From positions 52,101 through 116,100 of the forward strand of contig PBSY01000058.1 of NCBI GenBank assembly GCA_002726915.1: a stretch of 64,000 nt of DNA. The letters run 5' to 3'. Under the pieces are notes generated by a model. The model had not been told where the DNA came from. It saw nothing but the letters and a program-made list of their open reading frames with translations, and ran no database searches. Position 1 is the first letter of the stretch; each line of letters opens with the position of its first letter. This DNA comes from Verrucomicrobiales bacterium. GTDB taxonomy: Bacteria; Verrucomicrobiota; Verrucomicrobiia; Verrucomicrobiales; DEV007. This document shows, one piece after another, positions 8,497 through 18,522 of the stretch. The position numbers were made by a program, and so were the translations under genes.

Positions 8497-10038
8497 TCAC
8501 TTCGGGACCACGCCGGTCTTCTTTGACCAAGCATTCCACTTTTCGGTGAGTTGCTGAACCAACTCGGGGTGTCGATCCGCCAAGTCATTGGCTTCGACAC
8601 GGTCCTTCCCGAAGTCATAAAGACACCAGCGCTTATCGTGCCGGTCGTAGACCAGTTTCCAATCTCCCTGCCGTACAGCGCGATTGCCACCCCAATACCA
8701 GTAGAGTGCGGAATGAGCTTCCCGTTCTTCTCCCTTCAAAACTGGAAGCAAGGACTTGCCGTCGAGCGGTAGGGTAGACTTGTTAAAATTCGGATGCTTG
8801 TCAGGATATTCAGCCCCGGCAATCTCTAGAAACGTCGGTAAAAAGTCGATAATGTGACCCACTTGATCAGTCCGGGTTCCCGCCTCAATCTTTTTTGGCC
8901 AGCGTACGACCAACGGAGTAGCAACACCGCCCTCGTGACAATACTGTTTGTATCGCCGGAACGGCGCATTCTGAGCACTGGCCCATCCCGGCCCCACATG
9001 AGAATAAAATTCTCTCGGCCCTGGCACTTGGTTGGTATCATTACCGCCTGGCGTTTCGGCACAAGCTCCGTTATCCGAAAGGAACAAGATCAGAGTGTTA
9101 TCTCCCTCCTCGGCTTCGTCCAGAGCATCCAAGAGTCGTCCAATATTCTGGTCGACGTTATCAACCATGGCCGCATAAACTTCCATTCGGAGTTCCTCCC
9201 ATTCCAAGTCAGGGGATTGCCCCTCTTCCCACGACTCGGCTAAGCTGTCCCGTTCTTCGATGGCCCAATGCTCATTTAGTAGGCCAAGCTCCTTCTGCCG
9301 AGCAAGGCGCCTCTGCCGCAAGACATCCCATCCTTCAGCATACTTACCTTTGTACTTGGCGATATCTTCGGGCTTAGCGTGCAGCGGATAGTGTGGTGCA
9401 GTGTAGGGAAGGTAATGGAAAAATGGTTTTCCGGTCCCTGAAAAACGCTTGATCGTTTCGATGGCATGGTCGGTAAAGGCGTCCGTAGTGAAGTAGTCCT
9501 CGGGGAAGTCGTCATACTCAAGGAGCCTATCATTGTGGCCGAAAGGACGCACCCGTCCCCCTTTAAAATCGGGATCAGGAATCTTGGGATTGAAAAAATT
9601 ACAGGCCCCGTCCCAAAGGCCGTAGGCCTCGTCAAAACCGCGATCGAAAGGAATCGTTCCCTCGGTCTTCCCATTGTGCCATTTCCCTGACATACCCGTC
9701 TGGTAATCAGCGTAACGCAGGGCTTCCCCGAGAGTCAGCATTTCGTGCGTGATTAATTCAGACTGCCCCCTTCCACCGTTTCTCGGATAAAGCCCCGTTA
9801 AAAGGGACGCCCGCGTCGTAGTGCATTTTGCGTTGTTGTAAAACTGAGTGAAAAGCATTCCCTCAGCTGCAATTCGGTCAATGTTCGGAGTCTTGATCTC
9901 TGATCCATAGCAGCCAATATCCGACCATCCCATATCATCGACCATGATTAGGATAATGTTCGGCCGATCGTCCTCGTTCGCTAACACCGTTGACACCCAA
10001 AACAAAGTTGATAGAGAGACCGTTACGAAAAATTTCAT
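8497..10038 (-). CDS. Sulfatase (arylsulfatase, formylglycine type)
   Basis: 513 residues from the ATG at 10038. The track starts at an upstream GTG, but the ATG begins the signal peptide MKFFVTVSLSTLFWVSTVLA. It has the N-terminal metal site [19 protein letters not shown] and the activation signature KCTTTRASLLTG with Cys72 (C-T-T-T-R), to be converted to formylglycine. A GKWHNG motif, an APHYPLH segment and LILFLSDNGACAE complete the alkaline-phosphatase-like core. The third signature position is Thr rather than the usual Pro/Ala, a known but less common variant. Exported glycan or aryl sulfatase; sulfate-ester substrate not inferable. Confidence 0.95.
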   Translation of the reverse strand: MKFFVTVSLSTLFWVSTVLANEDDRPNIILIMVDDMGWSDIGCYGSEIKTPNIDRIAAEGMLFTQFYNNAKCTTTRASLLTGLYPRNGGRGQSELITHEMLTLGEALRYADYQTGMSGKWHNGKTEGTIPFDRGFDEAYGLWDGACNFFNPKIPDPDFKGGRVRPFGHNDRLLEYDDFPEDYFTTDAFTDHAIETIKRFSGTGKPFFHYLPYTAPHYPLHAKPEDIAKYKGKYAEGWDVLRQRRLARQKELGLLNEHWAIEERDSLAESWEEGQSPDLEWEELRMEVYAAMVDNVDQNIGRLLDALDEAEEGDNTLILFLSDNGACAETPGGNDTNQVPGPREFYSHVGPGWASAQNAPFRRYKQYCHEGGVATPLVVRWPKKIEAGTRTDQVGHIIDFLPTFLEIAGAEYPDKHPNFNKSTLPLDGKSLLPVLKGEEREAHSALYWYWGGNRAVRQGDWKLVYDRHDKRWCLYDFGKDRVEANDLADRHPELVQQLTEKWNAWSKKTGVVPK

Positions 10039-10369
10039 CTTAGCATTCCCATACAACCACAAGGATCGCACCTAGGGCAATGGATCGTTTTTGCAAAGAG
10101 GTCCAAATTTGCGCAGTCTATCCTTCGAATTAATGCGATCTTCCTGCCGGTATCGCCTACCCATCTAAATCGGTGGCAGATAGACCTCTCTCTGTATTGG
10201 CGCCTTATGGATGCATGGCCCAGATTTAAGAGGTGAGGCTAAATCGTCGCCCTTACTGCAATGCGTTGAATACATTTACAAAGATTTAGTTATACTTTGA
10301 TCGATAGCAAAGTCAGGAAGCAGCAGACTTTTTTTTCATTTAACTTTCCTCGATACATTTTAATTCAAT
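10039..10369. other. Divergent intergenic region, likely promoters
   Basis: 331 bases between divergent starts. No coding signal is visible. The plus side has ttgaatacatttacaaagatttagttatact, an AT-rich patch ending in a TATACT hexamer about 80 bases before the DsbD-like ATG. It may be a housekeeping promoter, but no good -35 lies at 17 bases. Confidence 0.35.
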
Positions 10370-12172
10370 ATGAATCTCCAAGTCTCCGCGCTTCTTACTA
10401 TCTTCGCTGCCCAGTCGGCGTTCGCCCAGTTCGGCGATGAACCGCCCAAGTTCAATCCCAGCGATCCTGCGGCGCCTCAACAGGATCGGCTCACCGCGGA
10501 AATCGTAGCCGACGTGACGAGCGCAGCACCAGGAAAGCCATTCCTCGCGGCAGTAAAACTCACCCACGCTCCGCTCCATCACACTTATGGAAAAGTTCTG
10601 CCACCCGATGTAATTGGGCGTCCGACCTCGGTCACTTGGACTGTTCCCGAAGGTTGGAAGCTCGAAGAAGTTCCGTGGCCGGCAACCTACAAAGTCCTCT
10701 CTACCGAGGGAAAAATGAGCGAAGGATACGACGGGATAACTTATCTGCCTGTTAAGGTCACCCCGGCTCCGAGCGCCAGTGACTCAGGTGAAATTACAGC
10801 GCAAGTTAGTGCGCTTGTTTGTGACCCGCATAGCTGCATGCCATTCAGTGCGACACCCAGTCTCTCTATATCTCTTGCCGATACAGCAATAGCTAACCAA
10901 GTCATCCCATCCCTTGATGGAAAAGCAAAGCTCTCGGGCACGAATAAGTCGGATGACGGCGAGGGAAAGGAGGTCGATCCCGAAACCCAGCGATCCTTCC
11001 TCACCTACCTATTTTTCGCCTTCATCGGCGGACTTATTCTCAATGTCATGCCCTGCGTCTTTCCTGTGCTTGGCATCAAAATTATGGGTATCGTGGGTCA
11101 AGCAGGAGACGACCGTAAGAAGGTCATTGCTCACGGTTTCGCCTACACTGCAGGCGTCCTTCTTTCTTTCTGGGTGCTCGGTTTGGTTGTCATTCTTTTG
11201 GGCAAAGGTTGGGGATTTCAACTTCAATCACCCACTTTTGTCTTCGCCCTCTGTGCCTTCTTCCTCGTTTTTGCGCTCAATATGGCCGGACTCTTTGAAA
11301 TCGGCATCTCAGTTGTTGGCTTAGGATCAGGGCTTCAAGCCAAGCAAGGAATAGCGGGTTCCTTTTTTTCCGGACTACTTGCCACACTTGTCGCCACTCC
11401 CTGTTCTGCGCCGTTCCTTGGTGCAGCGCTCGGTGTAACGCTCTCATTACCTCCGGCTCTGGCGATGCTCGTTTTTACCTCTGTTGGCATCGGTCTTGCC
11501 TTTCCTTTTCTTCTTCTCAGTGCTTTTCCAAATTTGGTTTCCTCACTGCCAAAACCAGGCGCTTGGATGGATAGCTTAAAGCAGGGCATGTCTTTCCTCC
11601 TGTTCGGAACAGCAGCTTTTCTTGCTTGGACCCTCACTGGCCTCGTCGAAAGTCTCGACATGCTGGTCCTGCTTCTCAGCCTCGTCGTAGTGGCCATGGG
11701 TTGCTGGATCTATGGACGCTGGAATTCTCCTCTCGCCTCAGCAAAAACCAGAACAATCGTGGCGGTCATCGCCCTCCTTACGATCGCCGGAGGAATTTCC
11801 ATGGGATGGCCCAGCCAGAAAATGCGTCTTGATTGGGGCACTTGGTCTGAAACGACCGTCGAAGAACTGCGCAGATCCAAGAAGCCAGTTTACATCGACT
11901 TCACAGCAAAGTGGTGTGCCACCTGTCAGATCAATAAACGGGTTTACAAAAATGAAAGACTTCAAGCTCTCTTCAAAGAAAAAGGAGTCGAACTTCTCAT
12001 CGCAGACTGGACTAATGAAGGTCCAGCGATCCAAAAGGCGATTAACGATCTCGGCAAAGCCGCCATCCCAGTAAATGTGCTCTATATCCCTGGCGAAGAC
12101 GAACCTGTCATACTGCCGGAGCTTCTGACGGTGAAAAATGTCACTGAAGCGCTCAACCGGATCTCCGGCTAA
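10370..12172 (+). CDS. dsbD: DsbD-like thiol:disulfide interchange protein
   Basis: 600 residues with all three DsbD parts. After a signal peptide there is a periplasmic Ig-like domain (about 30-190) with a conserved Cys pair in VCDPHSCMPF. A membrane domain of about eight helices follows (about 205-470), carrying the two paired-Cys/Pro motifs MPCVFPVLG and TPCSAPFLG. The C-terminal thioredoxin domain has DFTAKWCATCQ, active site CATC. The protein passes electrons from cytoplasmic thioredoxin to periplasmic partners, for example cytochrome c maturation or thiol repair. That fits the many secreted Cys and c-type proteins here. Its stop overlaps the stop of the convergent sulfatase gene. Confidence 0.92.
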   Translation: MNLQVSALLTIFAAQSAFAQFGDEPPKFNPSDPAAPQQDRLTAEIVADVTSAAPGKPFLAAVKLTHAPLHHTYGKVLPPDVIGRPTSVTWTVPEGWKLEEVPWPATYKVLSTEGKMSEGYDGITYLPVKVTPAPSASDSGEITAQVSALVCDPHSCMPFSATPSLSISLADTAIANQVIPSLDGKAKLSGTNKSDDGEGKEVDPETQRSFLTYLFFAFIGGLILNVMPCVFPVLGIKIMGIVGQAGDDRKKVIAHGFAYTAGVLLSFWVLGLVVILLGKGWGFQLQSPTFVFALCAFFLVFALNMAGLFEIGISVVGLGSGLQAKQGIAGSFFSGLLATLVATPCSAPFLGAALGVTLSLPPALAMLVFTSVGIGLAFPFLLLSAFPNLVSSLPKPGAWMDSLKQGMSFLLFGTAAFLAWTLTGLVESLDMLVLLLSLVVVAMGCWIYGRWNSPLASAKTRTIVAVIALLTIAGGISMGWPSQKMRLDWGTWSETTVEELRRSKKPVYIDFTAKWCATCQINKRVYKNERLQALFKEKGVELLIADWTNEGPAIQKAINDLGKAAIPVNVLYIPGEDEPVILPELLTVKNVTEALNRISG

Positions 12173-13554
12173 TATTGGCCTTTCTTGCTCCAGGGCTTGT
12201 AATCAGGCTGGCGATTCTCGGCGTCACGTTCTGTGGCATCACCCAGATCACCCTGCTGCTTCATCCACACACCCATTTTAGACGGCAAACTTATACCCTC
12301 GACTTTACCGATGCGATTGTCACAGCACCACGGATCTTCGGGAAGATAGAAAAGCTCCTCTGGGGGACGATGCTGGTACGAAGCAAATCGCTCCCGGGCA
12401 AAATCGGAATCCACTTTCTTCCACGAGTGATACTCTCGCCCTCGGTGAGTGACCACATTTTTAAAAGTCATCTCAGGATGAAGGTTGAAAATATAGAGCC
12501 AATCGCCATCAGTCGCCGCCCGAATGCCGTAGGCCTCCGAACCATTATAAATTCCCCGCGTGGTGTGCACTGCAAATACCACCTCGTGATGCGCTTTGCT
12601 TAAGCCCTTGATAACGGGGACAAAGGATTTTCCATCAAAACCCTCAACCTGCGGTTCCCCACCGGCCATAGCTAAAAAGGTAGGTACTACATCGACGTAA
12701 CTCACTAAGGCCTCCGTTTCACTATCTGCTTTAATGACACCAGGCCAACGCATCAAAGCAGCGGCATGAATGCCCATATCATAGCAGGTCCATTTCCCAT
12801 ACGGCAGTTGTGACCCCTGCTCGCTCAGCCAGAGGAAGGCGGTCCTATCACTCTGCTCGGCGTCTTCGAGAATATCTATCACCGCTCCAACCTGACCGTC
12901 CATATAAGTGATTTCCGCGTAGTAAGCTGAAAGCGCCTCTCGAGTCTCATCCGTATCGACCAGGTAGGGCGGCACTGTGAGTTGGCTAGGAGGATACTGA
13001 GAAGCATCTCCCCGATTCCACGGGGTGTGCGGCTGATTGGAGGCCACCACCAAACACCACGGTTGGCCGTTATCACGATTGATAAACTCTTTCGCTGCCT
13101 CCAGCGGCAAATCATCTCCATCAGGTGTCTTGCCACCGTCCCCATGACCACCCCCAAGAAATTCGAAAGGGAACGCTTCCGACGGTGCTTCGTGCCTTTT
13201 ACCTACGATCGCGACACGATAACCGAGAGGCTCGAGGTAATGAGGAAGTGACTTCACTCCCTCATAAACCCGGCTGTGGTTTGGATGGGCTCCGTTCCTC
13301 ACCGGGTAGAGCCCAGTGTAGAGACTTTGCCGCAACGGAGAACAAGTTGGGGCAGAATTGTAGCAGCGATTAAACTTCAATCCCTCCTTTGCAAGCAAAT
13401 CAAGATTCGGGGTCTGCACGTCCGGGTTCCCATAGCAACCCACGTCCGTGTAGGTCATATCATCGGCAAGAAAGAGTAACAGATTAGGCTGAGAATCGTC
13501 GCCCCTCGCCGAGGTCACTCCCACCAATATAAAAACCAGTATCGCACGAACCAT
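12169..13554 (-). CDS. Sulfatase, sulfamidase-like subgroup
   Basis: I take the ATG at 13554 (MVRAILVFILVGVTSARG, signal peptide) over the longer ORF start; 461 residues. The metal site is LLLFLADDMTYTDVGCYG, and the activation signature TCSPLRQSLYTG has Cys71 (C-S-P-L-R). LADDMTYTDVG in place of DDLGYGD, and the compact length, resemble heparan N-sulfatase/sulfamidase-like enzymes; this subgroup call is inference. A cytochrome-independent hydrolase of the periplasm. The stop overlaps the DsbD-like stop by 3 bases in convergent orientation. Confidence 0.94.
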   Translation of the reverse strand: MVRAILVFILVGVTSARGDDSQPNLLLFLADDMTYTDVGCYGNPDVQTPNLDLLAKEGLKFNRCYNSAPTCSPLRQSLYTGLYPVRNGAHPNHSRVYEGVKSLPHYLEPLGYRVAIVGKRHEAPSEAFPFEFLGGGHGDGGKTPDGDDLPLEAAKEFINRDNGQPWCLVVASNQPHTPWNRGDASQYPPSQLTVPPYLVDTDETREALSAYYAEITYMDGQVGAVIDILEDAEQSDRTAFLWLSEQGSQLPYGKWTCYDMGIHAAALMRWPGVIKADSETEALVSYVDVVPTFLAMAGGEPQVEGFDGKSFVPVIKGLSKAHHEVVFAVHTTRGIYNGSEAYGIRAATDGDWLYIFNLHPEMTFKNVVTHRGREYHSWKKVDSDFARERFASYQHRPPEELFYLPEDPWCCDNRIGKVEGISLPSKMGVWMKQQGDLGDATERDAENRQPDYKPWSKKGQY

Positions 13555-13828
13555 ATCGTCCCAGAAAACACCAATTCGAGATACCACTGCCAGCAACTGG
13601 AGCAACACTTTTTGGCTCATTTGCCCAAAAAGTTTACCTTAACCGGGTCCACGACCCACCTCGTTCCTGTATTCCCTAGCCGGCATCTTCCGCATCGATG
13701 CGCCAACCTCTGCTCATGCTGGATGGAAATTTGTATTCTCGGACGAGGTTGCCGTCCATCTTGACTCTGAGGATTACCCCTTCTATCTGGTCTCTCCGCG
13801 AACCGCGGAAAGAAGCGGCGGGAGCATT
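13555..13828. other. Intergenic stretch with possible plus-strand protein fragment
   Basis: 274 bases between two minus-strand genes. On the plus strand the frame through about 13655-13800 reads SLAGIFRIDAPTSAHAGWKFVFSDEVAVHL and onward, with protein-like composition but no start and no recognised family. It may be a decayed fragment or chance. Confidence 0.25.
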
Positions 13829-13840
13829 TCAACTCCCGCC
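13817..13840 (-). terminator. Hairpin terminator at the end of the SHD1 gene
   Basis: On the minus strand GGCGGGAG-TTGAAATG-CTCCCGCC is a perfect 8-bp stem followed by GCTTCTTTCC. The gene's TGA stop sits in the loop. The T tail is modest, so efficiency is uncertain. Confidence 0.5.
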
Positions 13841-14419
13841 CTTACATTCACTCAGCGGCAGCTTAGTAATCTCTGTCAAATTGACCGCCTCAGTTTCGAT
13901 GGTGACTTCCTCCCGAGGCTGCATCACCGGAAGATCCATCGAAGCAAACTTCACTTTGTCATTCCTGCTGCGATCCTTGGACGGGGCGCTATACGAGGCG
14001 TAGAAGATTTGGTAATCAGCAGTCAGGCCCTCGAAGGGAGCAGTGCTGTTATTGCGCATTTCCATTTTGTAGCCGCCTTCCTTCCGAACCGTTCGGTAAC
14101 CATTCGTCGGATTCCGCTTCTCGCTGACTTCAGTCTCTTCGTCCGAAAATTCAATCAAGAGATTACGACCGGCAAGGAGAGTAACCGCTGCCTTCTTAAT
14201 GAAAGCCTGATCTTCTTCGATGAAAGCCGATACAGAAGCATTAATGGTCCGATTTCCTTCAAGTCGAAGCGCCACCATGCCGGACGCTTCATCGTATCCG
14301 CGCACCTCTGCCTTCACCTTTTTCGAGCCGTCAACGCTAGTAAATTCGCGCCACTCAGCTTGAGTTAGGGAAGACAGAAGAAAAATCGCAGCCAGCTGGG
14401 TGACAATAATTTTCTTCAT
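13829..14419 (-). CDS. SHD1-domain secreted protein
   Basis: 196 residues from the ATG at 14419 (MKKIIVTQLAAIFLLSSLTQA, signal peptide); the longer ORF start adds a non-signal-like extension. Residues about 22-75 form an SHD1-like beta-barrel (EWREFTSVDGSKKVKAEVRGY ... RTINASVSAFIEEDQAFI), common on PVC envelope proteins. The rest (about 85-196) has alternating polar strands and resembles no family I can name. SHD1 is known as a small ligand-binding SH3-like module; its bacterial role is unknown. The gene is monocistronic with a hairpin at its end. Confidence 0.7.
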   Translation of the reverse strand: MKKIIVTQLAAIFLLSSLTQAEWREFTSVDGSKKVKAEVRGYDEASGMVALRLEGNRTINASVSAFIEEDQAFIKKAAVTLLAGRNLLIEFSDEETEVSEKRNPTNGYRTVRKEGGYKMEMRNNSTAPFEGLTADYQIFYASYSAPSKDRSRNDKVKFASMDLPVMQPREEVTIETEAVNLTEITKLPLSECKGGS

Positions 14420-14703
14420 AATTGAATAACAAAAGACGCTTTCAAGCCTCTTGGATAAGAGCTTAGTGATAGTTTTATCCGAGAGAAAGCCTAAAAGAGC
14501 GATGCAAAACGCCAAGTCAGCACTGACGACGCTATCTACTCCCTCGCAATAGGAGGTTTCCGTCCAAGGAAAATTGAAAATAAAAAGGTAGAAACGGCGC
14601 AGCGGGTTCTAACGTATAGACGCTAAGGAATACGGAGCCTAACGGTTTAAACTAGTTCGTTGTGAACTGTTTTCTCACTTCCCCATTGCTCCTCCTCAAC
14701 CAA
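14420..14703. other. Divergent intergenic region, nothing recognised
   Basis: 284 bases separate the SHD1 gene from the first DUF1592 gene. No coding signal or hairpin is evident. Promoters for both directions must lie here. The four-copy ECF motif found near 44-50 kb is absent. Confidence 0.4.
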
Positions 14704-17091
14704 ATGCCTTCGAAGAAAGCACTCTTTAGCCTTGCCTGGATCGTTCTGGCTTCAGCGACTGGTAACTGCGGAGCAAAGACCGAGGAAATTCGTGGTAAAG
14801 TCGAGACCTTCCTCGGCACCTATTGCTATGACTGCCACGATGACATTTCAGCAAAAGGTGATCTCAACCTGCTCGATCTAAATTTCGACATTGAGGACCC
14901 CGGTAATTTTAAAATCTGGCGGGCCGTGCATGATGCGATCGCTCATGGCGATATGCCTCCGAAGAACAAAAAGCAACCCAATGGCGAAGCCAAATCTGAA
15001 TTTCTCACCACGATAAAGAATCCACTCCTCGAAGCCGACCGTGAAGAGCGGAAAATTTTTGGCCGCGTCCAGACTCGTCGGCTGACACGCCGCGAATACG
15101 AACATACGCTCCATGACCTGCTCGGTATCGATATTCCACTGAAGAGCTATCTTCCCGAAGATCCTACCCTACACGGTTTCGAAACGGTAGCCGATGTTCA
15201 GCAGATATCCCACTTCAACCTCTCCGCTTATCTAAACGCAGCTGAGGCTGCTCTTTCAGAGGCATTCCGCCGCACCAAGAAAGAAAATAAGGTCTATTCC
15301 CGCACCTTTACAGCCGAAGAACTCGGCACCGAATACGCTCGGGGTGCCGGCAATTATCGAGGACCAGACTTCAGAGATGGGCAGTCCATCACTTGGCCAA
15401 TGAACCCGCAATTTTACGGTCGAATGTATAGCACCGAGGTTCCAGAATCTGGTTGGTATCGGGTAACGGTTAAAAACGTGGCCGCCATTAACCCTCGCGA
15501 TGGGGTCGTCTGGGGAACACTGAGGTCGGGCGTCTGCTCTTCTAATGCCCCAATGATGTTCCCGGTAGGAATCGTGGAAGCCACCACACAAAAAAGGGAC
15601 ATCGTATTCGAAGCGTATATCGAGGAAAGCCACTGTCTTGAGATAAAACCGAACGATGTTACCTACAGGCGTGCTCCTAACGGGGCTCCGGGAGGACGGG
15701 TTTCCTACAAAGGCAGAAACTTGAAGAAGGATGGCTATCAGGGCATAGCGGTCAGCGGTATTAAGGTTGAGCGCTTCTACCCGAATGCAAATCGTGACCA
15801 GATCATTCAGAATGTGTATGCCGGTCTTGATTGGGAGGGACTAAAAAAAGGCAAGCCCACCCGAGAGGTCGTAACTCCGGCAATCAAGCGATTCGCCAAC
15901 CGAGCCTATCGACGACCGGTGACTCCCGAACAAATTGAGCCATGGATTGAGCTAGCTGTCACGGAAATGGAAAAGCCCGGAGCTTCCATCGGTGACGGGT
16001 TGCATGCGGCTTATCGCGGTATTCTCTGCTCCCCCCGATTCCTGACCTTCGTCGAAAAGCCCGGTATACTGGACGATTACGCGCTCGCCTCGCGTCTCAG
16101 CTACTTGGCATGGAATTCCACGCCGGATGCGGCGCTTCGACATGCCGCCAATCAAGGCAAACTAACTTCTGACCCGAAAGAACTCCACAGCCAGCTTAAT
16201 CGTCTTCTCGATGATCCCAAGGCGAAACGTTTCATCAACAGTCTTGCCGATCAGTGGTTGTCCTTAAACCTAATTGATTTCACCACGCCAGATCGGGGTC
16301 GTTTCAAAACATTCGACCTCATTGTTCAGGATGCAATGATCAAAGAAACACAAACTTTCCTTGAGGACCTCATCCTTCATAATCGTCCCATCAACAAACT
16401 GATCATGGCGGATCACTCCTTCATGAACGAACGCCTCGCCCGCTTTTATGGTCACAAGGAAATCAGCCTGACTCCAGGTGAAGGAATCCAACGAGTCAAA
16501 CTGCCCAGCCCATACGCTGGCGGACTTGTCAGCCAGGGAGCAATCATGAAAGTCACTGCCGACGGCACGGTCACCTCCCCCATTCTGCGAGGGATCTGGA
16601 TGGGAGAGCGCATCCTTGGGCTTCATATCCCACCTCCACCTCCGGGCGTGCCCGCAGTCGAACCTGACATCCGTGGAGCCGTCAGCATTCGCGACCAACT
16701 TGCTAAGCACAGCAACAGTGAGAGCTGTGCCACTTGTCACCGCAAGATTGATCCAGCAGGATTTGCCTTCGAAAATTACGACCCAGTAGGACGCTGGAGA
16801 ACTGGTTATGGCCCCGGAAACAAAGGCGCAAAGGTTGATCCATCGGGCATCACCTCAGATGGAATGGCATTTAAGGGCATTCAGGGGTGGAAAACAATTC
16901 ACGCTAGCCGGCCTGAGATGCTGGCCAAAGCCTTCGGAAAAAATCTCCTCACCTACGCCACTGGCGCACCCCCTCGTTTCAGCGATGCTTGGGATATTCA
17001 GCAAGTTGCCAATCAGACTAAAGATGATAACTACGGAATGCGTAGTATCGTGCACGCTGTCGTTGCCACTGAAGCTTTTCGAAGTAAGTAG
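14704..17091 (+). CDS. DUF1592-type planctomycete cytochrome C protein
   Basis: 795 residues from the ATG at 14704 (an upstream GTG is less likely). Domain order: signal peptide; PSCyt1 cytochrome c-like module with heme motif CYDCH at 41-45; DUF1587 (RRLTRREYEHTLHDLLGI); DUF1595 (RFANRAYRRPVTPEQIEPW); DUF1592 (YRGILCSPRFLTFVEK ... DQWLSL); DUF1588 with a second Cys motif CATCHRKIDPAGFAFE; and DUF1585 at the C-terminus (LLTYATGAPP). Both CxxCH sites could bind heme. It is paired with the DUF1552 gene 17 bases downstream, the standard PVC arrangement. The biochemical role is unknown; electron transfer linked to polymer degradation is commonly proposed. Confidence 0.92.
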   Translation: MPSKKALFSLAWIVLASATGNCGAKTEEIRGKVETFLGTYCYDCHDDISAKGDLNLLDLNFDIEDPGNFKIWRAVHDAIAHGDMPPKNKKQPNGEAKSEFLTTIKNPLLEADREERKIFGRVQTRRLTRREYEHTLHDLLGIDIPLKSYLPEDPTLHGFETVADVQQISHFNLSAYLNAAEAALSEAFRRTKKENKVYSRTFTAEELGTEYARGAGNYRGPDFRDGQSITWPMNPQFYGRMYSTEVPESGWYRVTVKNVAAINPRDGVVWGTLRSGVCSSNAPMMFPVGIVEATTQKRDIVFEAYIEESHCLEIKPNDVTYRRAPNGAPGGRVSYKGRNLKKDGYQGIAVSGIKVERFYPNANRDQIIQNVYAGLDWEGLKKGKPTREVVTPAIKRFANRAYRRPVTPEQIEPWIELAVTEMEKPGASIGDGLHAAYRGILCSPRFLTFVEKPGILDDYALASRLSYLAWNSTPDAALRHAANQGKLTSDPKELHSQLNRLLDDPKAKRFINSLADQWLSLNLIDFTTPDRGRFKTFDLIVQDAMIKETQTFLEDLILHNRPINKLIMADHSFMNERLARFYGHKEISLTPGEGIQRVKLPSPYAGGLVSQGAIMKVTADGTVTSPILRGIWMGERILGLHIPPPPPGVPAVEPDIRGAVSIRDQLAKHSNSESCATCHRKIDPAGFAFENYDPVGRWRTGYGPGNKGAKVDPSGITSDGMAFKGIQGWKTIHASRPEMLAKAFGKNLLTYATGAPPRFSDAWDIQQVANQTKDDNYGMRSIVHAVVATEAFRSK

Positions 17092-17108
17092 TCCCAAATC
17101 ATCAGATA

Positions 17109-18389
17109 ATGAAAAACGTGAACATCACCCTCGGCAAAAGCCTCTCTCGGCGTGCTACCTTGCGTAACGCTGGCATTGCCATGGGCCTCCCTATGCTGGA
17201 TGCGATGATGCCCGCCTTTGCTGTCAACGATAGCCAGCCCAAGGCAAAACGATTCCTCGGCGTGAGTCTTTCACTCGGTCTTCACGGCCCTCTGCTGGTT
17301 CCCGAAACTGCCGGCGCCCAGTACGAACCCTCGCCTTACCTCCAGCCGCTTCAAGATTTGCGGGATGATTTTACGATCGTGTCAGGCACCTCTCACCCCC
17401 GCGTCGGTGGCGGGCATACTGCTGAAAGTAGCATCTTCTCCGCCTGCCCCAACAAGAACGATGGTGCTGCAAAAAATACCATCTCACTCGATCAGCTTTT
17501 CGCAAAGCACCTAGGGCACGAAACGCGCTTCCCCTCCATGGTGTTGAACACGGGCTCCAGTTCGAGCCCATCCTACACTGAAAATGGCGCTATGATCCCA
17601 GCAATGGAAGATCCAGTGGAGCTCTTTAATAAGCTCTTCAAAGACGACAGCGCCAAAGAGCAAGACCAACAAGCTGAACTCATTCGGAGTGGTCGTAGCA
17701 TCATGGATATCGTAGGCGACGATGCCAAGTCACTCCAGCGAGAGCTGGGTTACGGCGACAAGGAAAAGCTCGACCATTGGTTCACGAGCGTTCGCGAATT
17801 GGAACAGCGCCTCCACGCCAATGAAGCCTGGATTCGCAAGCCCAAGCCGAAGGTGGATGCCAAAGCACCTTACGAAGTCAACCGCAACAACACGATTTCC
17901 ATCGAAAACGCGATGCTTGAAATTGCTCGCCTCGCTTTCCAGACAGACTCTACACGTTTCATGACGCTTCACGTTCCTGGTACTGCCAAGGTTAATGGTG
18001 TTGCCGGAGTCAATGAAGGCTACCACAGCCTCAGTCACCACGGTCGCGACGAGGAAAAAATCGACCAACTCGCAATCGTGGAGCAGGCCGTCATCAACGA
18101 GTGGGCTGATTTCCTCCGCCGTCTCAAGGATGCCCCGGGTGAAAACGGTTCGCTGCTTGACGAGACAATGATACTCCTGACTTCAAATCTGGGTAATGCA
18201 TCCAGCCACGACAACCGCAATATGCCGGTTCTTTTTGCCGGTGGTGGTTTCAAGCACGGACGCCACCTCGCCTTCGATCAAAGGAATAACTACCCGCTGC
18301 CCAATCTCTATCTTAGCGCCCTTCACCGGGCCGGACTCGAGCACGAGCACTTCGCAACGAGCACGGGTCTGATGGAGGGATTGGCGTGA
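17109..18389 (+). CDS. DUF1552 protein, Tat-type signal
   Basis: 426 residues. The start SLSRRATLRNAGIAMGLPML is a twin-arginine signal, suggesting export in folded form, perhaps with a cofactor. The body matches DUF1552: MDAMMPAFA, GTSHPRVGGGHTAESSIF, SLDQLFAKHLG, a coiled HWFTSVRELEQRLHANE segment, and a C-terminal DETMILLTSNLGNASSHDNRNMPVLFAGGG that recalls the metal-binding end of alkaline-phosphatase-superfamily (DUF1501-like) proteins. The partner of the DUF1592 gene just upstream; function unknown. Confidence 0.92.
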   Translation: MKNVNITLGKSLSRRATLRNAGIAMGLPMLDAMMPAFAVNDSQPKAKRFLGVSLSLGLHGPLLVPETAGAQYEPSPYLQPLQDLRDDFTIVSGTSHPRVGGGHTAESSIFSACPNKNDGAAKNTISLDQLFAKHLGHETRFPSMVLNTGSSSSPSYTENGAMIPAMEDPVELFNKLFKDDSAKEQDQQAELIRSGRSIMDIVGDDAKSLQRELGYGDKEKLDHWFTSVRELEQRLHANEAWIRKPKPKVDAKAPYEVNRNNTISIENAMLEIARLAFQTDSTRFMTLHVPGTAKVNGVAGVNEGYHSLSHHGRDEEKIDQLAIVEQAVINEWADFLRRLKDAPGENGSLLDETMILLTSNLGNASSHDNRNMPVLFAGGGFKHGRHLAFDQRNNYPLPNLYLSALHRAGLEHEHFATSTGLMEGLA

Positions 18390-18522
18390 AGAAAGTGGGG
18401 CTCAGACAACCGCAAGCGTTGTTAGCGGGAACGATTTCATGCAAGGTCTTCGAGCGAAGCCATTCCTATTCATCTCGTCAGAGGTGGTGCATTAGCGAAA
18501 GTTAAAACTGCGAGACGCGGAT

